Shown: in pieces, positions 60,817-64,000 of the stretch
Numbering within the stretch: the first letter of the stretch is position 1
Layout of the letters: every line of letters begins with the position of its first letter
NCBI GenBank assembly: GCA_022376925.1
Contig: JAIOJX010000027.1
Coordinates: 16,695,471 to 16,759,470, forward strand
From: Tragulus kanchil
Taxonomy: Eukaryota > Chordata > Mammalia > Artiodactyla > Tragulidae
DNA: 64,000 bases
Reading direction: 5' to 3'
Translations under genes and position numbers: made by a program
Notes under the pieces: model-generated
Seen by the model: the letters and a program-made list of their open reading frames with translations, nothing else
What the model was told of the DNA's origin: nothing
Database searches by the model: none

Positions 60817-61100
60817 TGGGCTTCCCTAGTGGTTCAGTGGTAACGAATCCACCTGCCAGCGCAGGAGACACAGGCCAGACCTCTGATCTGGGAAGATCCC
60901 ACGTGCCTCGAAGCTATTAAGCTGGTGCACCACAACTATCGAACCTGTGCGCTTGAACCCGTGCTCTGCAACGAGAGAAGCCACCGCCGTGAGAAGTGTG
61001 CCCACTGTCACTAGACAGTAGCCCCCACTGGCTGCGGCTGGAGAGAAGCCCGTGCGGCAGTGAAGACCCAGAGCTGCCAAAAACAAATAAACCCGCACAT
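60817..61100 (+). mobile_element. CHR-type SINE, diverged
   Basis: Head GGGCTTCCCTAGTGGTTCAG, 'gatctgggaagatcccacgt', 'cgtgctctgcaacgagagaa', tail 'gctgccaaaaacaaataaac'. It lacks the CCAATA-type extension, so it belongs to an older branch. Confidence 0.78.
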
Positions 61101-61288
61101 TGCGTAAAGGTCTTATTAAAACTGCAGAACAGTGACTATCAAAGTCTGAAACTGCAGCAGGCACAAGCTGAGAAATTTCTAGCATCCCTCTGGTCACAGA
61201 AGTTCTTCCCGGTCACTTGAGGTCTGGGCAGCCAGCCGGGCTTTCCACGCCGAGCCACGGGGCTGAACGCAGCATCAACACCGAGTTT

Positions 61289-61402
61289 CCAATGACACCG
61301 CCTCCCCCCGAGTCAGTGATTGGTTGAAGAGCCTGCATCCTCCTCAGAACCGGCCCAATCAGAACGCTCTAGAGCCTAGCTCTAGTCCCAGCTCCGACCA
61401 AT
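61289..61402. promoter_or_regulatory. Cluster of four CCAAT boxes
   Basis: CCAAT at 61289-61293, 61355-61359 and 61398-61402, and inverted ATTGG at 61319-61323, two with the NF-Y-type context CCAATCAG. No TATA box is evident close by. It could be an alternative promoter, an enhancer or a solo LTR remnant. Confidence 0.35.
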
Positions 61403-64000
61403 CAGCGGATTTGCCCAGATCCAAAACGCTCTTTCTTTTTGGAAATCTAAGAAGCCCTTTTCTCTCTCTGGTCCCTGGGTTTGTTGCGGCTCCAAACCGC
61501 AAGAGGGGAATGAGACAGGCTGGAGAACTGAGCGACGGAGGGTAGAAACAGCTGACCTCACCGAGTTCCGGTGCCTTGATTCTCCGCATTTAACCGCTGG
61601 CTGGGAGTCGGGTTTCTGTTGCTTGACATCAAAGTCTGCTGAGGGGTGTAGGCAGCACTTTGCAAACATCACGTACTATTTCCTAAGAAAATAACCGTAG
61701 CCACAGAATGCAAAGTATGCGTAAAATTTAAGGGAAATACAGTTCATTACTTGAACTTGGTCAGATCCAATGAACCCTGCAATGCAACAGTGATGAATCA
61801 GCGCTTGCCTTGACGATGGGATTGTAGCTGCTCAGTTGGACTTCCTCCGGCATCTCAAGCGCACAGGAGGCAGAAGTAAGCGGCTGCTGCTCGTGCAGAA
61901 TTCCTAACTCAGAGTGAAAAAAGAAACAAACAAAAAAAAACCCGGGTTGGGAGTGCAGATAAACACACTCTCCCTGCAGGACCTGCCACGACTCAGCGTC
62001 TGAAGAAAATGAGCCAGAAATATAAAAATCCCACTTATCCTGCTGTAGATCACGGGGAGCTCTGCTCAAGGTCATGCAAGGCTGGACGGGAGGGGGACCG
62101 GGGACACCAGCGACGATCACAGCATTGCTAATCGGCTATAGTCCAACATAAAATAAAACTCTCACTTGACTGGGAGACTGGGCTGATGGTCTTCCCTCCT
62201 TCCAGACCCCGCTCTGGTGAGGATCATGAAAGATGAGCTTACCCGCGACCCTGGGCTTGACCGGGGCAGAGACGGCTGGAGGCCCAGTGCTGCGTGAGAG
62301 CTGAGCTGGGCTTTGCTGGGCCGGACAGCAGCGGCTCTCCTCTGCCGGCAGGGCTCTTTCTAACCCACGCGCCTCTCCCGAGCTTCCTCCTACCCTGTCT
62401 GTTCTCAGGTCATCGTGCTGTTCCAGCCCAGCTCCTCGGTCCACCTGCCTCTGTGCCAAACCCCCTTCAATTTCCCTGGACTCTCCACAGGCCGCTGACC
62501 TTCACGGCAGGTCCATGGCTTCTCAGGAATCAGTCCTCCACGATTTTCTCTCCCCTGGGGCTGCCCACATTTACCAGGTCTGTTACTAGAGAATCTGATA
62601 AACTAGGCCCTTCTCTGGTTCTCAGTTGCCTCTTGCTCAAGACAAAAGATGCTGGCGGGCTCCGGCGCTTGGCATCCAAGGTCTGCCTCCAGGGACCCAG
62701 GTGCTGGCATCACCAAGGCACTCAGACTCAGTGCTGTGTTGATTTCACATTTCAACCGTAGGACATCCTGCCAAGGGACGGCCATAAAAAGAACGAGGCC
62801 CTTTTCCACACTGTGGTTTTCCTTCGGCAGATGTGTGTGCCTGCCCATAACAGCAGGTACTCAGCGGCTTCTCCTCGGACGGCCGCTCCACTCAGGCTGC
62901 CGCTGCTTGGAACGGCATCCCTCCTCGGCTCTGAGCCGCGCGAAAGCCCACATCAGCAGAACCCACGGGTCCTCAGCAGCCTGTGGCTAATGAATGACCA
63001 CGAGGAGGACCCAGGGCAGCACCTCCAGAGGGTGAGCAGGGAGTGCCTGGGTGAAGTCAGGGTCCCTCGGTGGTTCCCATTTTTTTAACGCATGACTTGT
63101 TGGCCATTCTTGACTCAGAAAATGCCTCTCTGCTTGGCAAACGGCACCTTCTCAACTTTCTTCCAGGCTATTTTTTTGGAAGTTGATTTTATTTATGCTA
63201 CTGCAATAGAGAAAGCGCCCCCAGATCGAAATGCCGGAGTGTCTCATTAGGCTGGTTTTGCTGGAGACTTCTACAGGGAGGAGAAGCCAAGTGATAGGTG
63301 GGCTGACTTTGTTTTTGTTCAAGGCTTTTTCCCCCTCGGGGCTGAAAGGCTATTGACTAACAGCCCCCATCTCCTGAGGTCGTCTGGTCCCAATTTTTTG
63401 TTCTTCGGATCTTCACTCTGGCTCCCCTACCAAGGGGAAACCGCAGAACAGATGTATTCGTGTGACCACGTGCATGTTGGGGGTGTCTCAGGCCAGGAGC
63501 AAGGAGCCATTCCTGCTCCTGTGACAGCTGGCACCAAGCTGCACGGTCACAGCCGTTCATGTGACCCTGCCAGAGAGGATGCGTCCAGCCAGTCAGACAA
63601 GCCTTTCCAGAAGAGGAAGAATGAGGACCTGGAGGCACGCAAGGATGCAGGGGGCTGGAGCTGATGGTTAGATGACCTGGAGGAGCCTCAGGGTGCAAAG
63701 CACGTCTGAGGTTTGCCAACCGCCTTACTCAAGGAGGCAGGTTACGGTCACCTTCCCACCCCAGCTTTCTTCATAAAATGAAGTCAGCAGCAGGGCTACG
63801 TCTGTTTTCTTTGCTGCGTTCTCAACGACCGCCACGCTCATGGCTTTAAACAGCGCTCACTCGTTTGCTCCCAGAGCCACAGGACTCTAGCTCCGGCGAC
63901 TGCTCCAGGCACGGGCTTTACAAGGCTGAGGCCAAGTCGACCAGCAGGCTGAGTTCCCACCTGGAGATTCTGGGGAAGGATCTGCTGCCACGCTTGTTCC
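61403..64000. other. Unique sequence at right edge, presumed FAM20A intron 1
   Basis: A possible L1 3' end scrap lies at about 62131-62160 ('aatcggctatagtccaacat'). No exon was recognised. The FAM20A signal-peptide exon is not here. Confidence 0.55.

Noticed and set aside
38226..64000. FAM20A signal-peptide exon
   Set aside because: No minus-strand frame with a Met-start, leucine-rich signal and a donor in the needed phase was found. It is probably beyond the window.

Overview
The window is nuclear DNA of a mammal, and specifically of a ruminant. It has spliced vertebrate genes, a CpG-island promoter and many repeats of the ruminant type: Bov-A2 and Bov-tA SINEs, BovB (RTE) LINE 3' ends, CHR-type tRNA-derived SINEs and L1 fragments. 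It contains one complete gene and most of a second, arranged tail to tail as in the mammalian PRKAR1A-FAM20A neighbourhood. The species cannot be fixed from the sequence. The PRKAR1A product is close to cattle but, by memory, not identical.

Layout. 1-450: upstream flank with a BovB-type fragment. About 450-2060: CpG island with two candidate first exons of PRKAR1A and a CRE/CCAAT core promoter. 5122-19262 (+): coding exons of PRKAR1A, the regulatory subunit RI-alpha of cAMP-dependent protein kinase, which splice to an intact 380-residue protein. 19263-22450: 3' UTR with proximal and possible distal poly(A) signals. 22451-27190: intergenic, GC-rich. 27497-38225 (-): the last ten coding exons of FAM20A, a secretory-pathway pseudokinase that activates FAM20C. 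They encode the C-terminal 406 residues. 38226-64000: no further exon of either gene was found. This is most simply the 3' part of the long FAM20A intron 1, with the signal-peptide exon beyond the right edge. It is filled with SINEs, BovB and L1 pieces and some unexplained unique sequence.

The most striking property is not a gene. Twelve direct tandem duplications, each about 1.1-1.2 kb, are scattered through the window and add about 13 kb. Sequence errors in them, mostly deletions, cluster at the right end of the left copy and the left end of the right copy. Several copies run into noisy versions of the next unique sequence. This is what unmerged, overlapping contig ends look like, so I read them as assembly artefacts. 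They matter because they duplicate and damage PRKAR1A exon 3 and exon 9. In each case the copy lying inside its contig is intact, so the gene itself is whole.

I did not find a credible new gene system. The best biological lead is a group of CHR-type SINEs with exact target-site duplications and a shared 3' extension. One has inserted into a ruminant-specific Bov-A2 element, which suggests a recently active subfamily.
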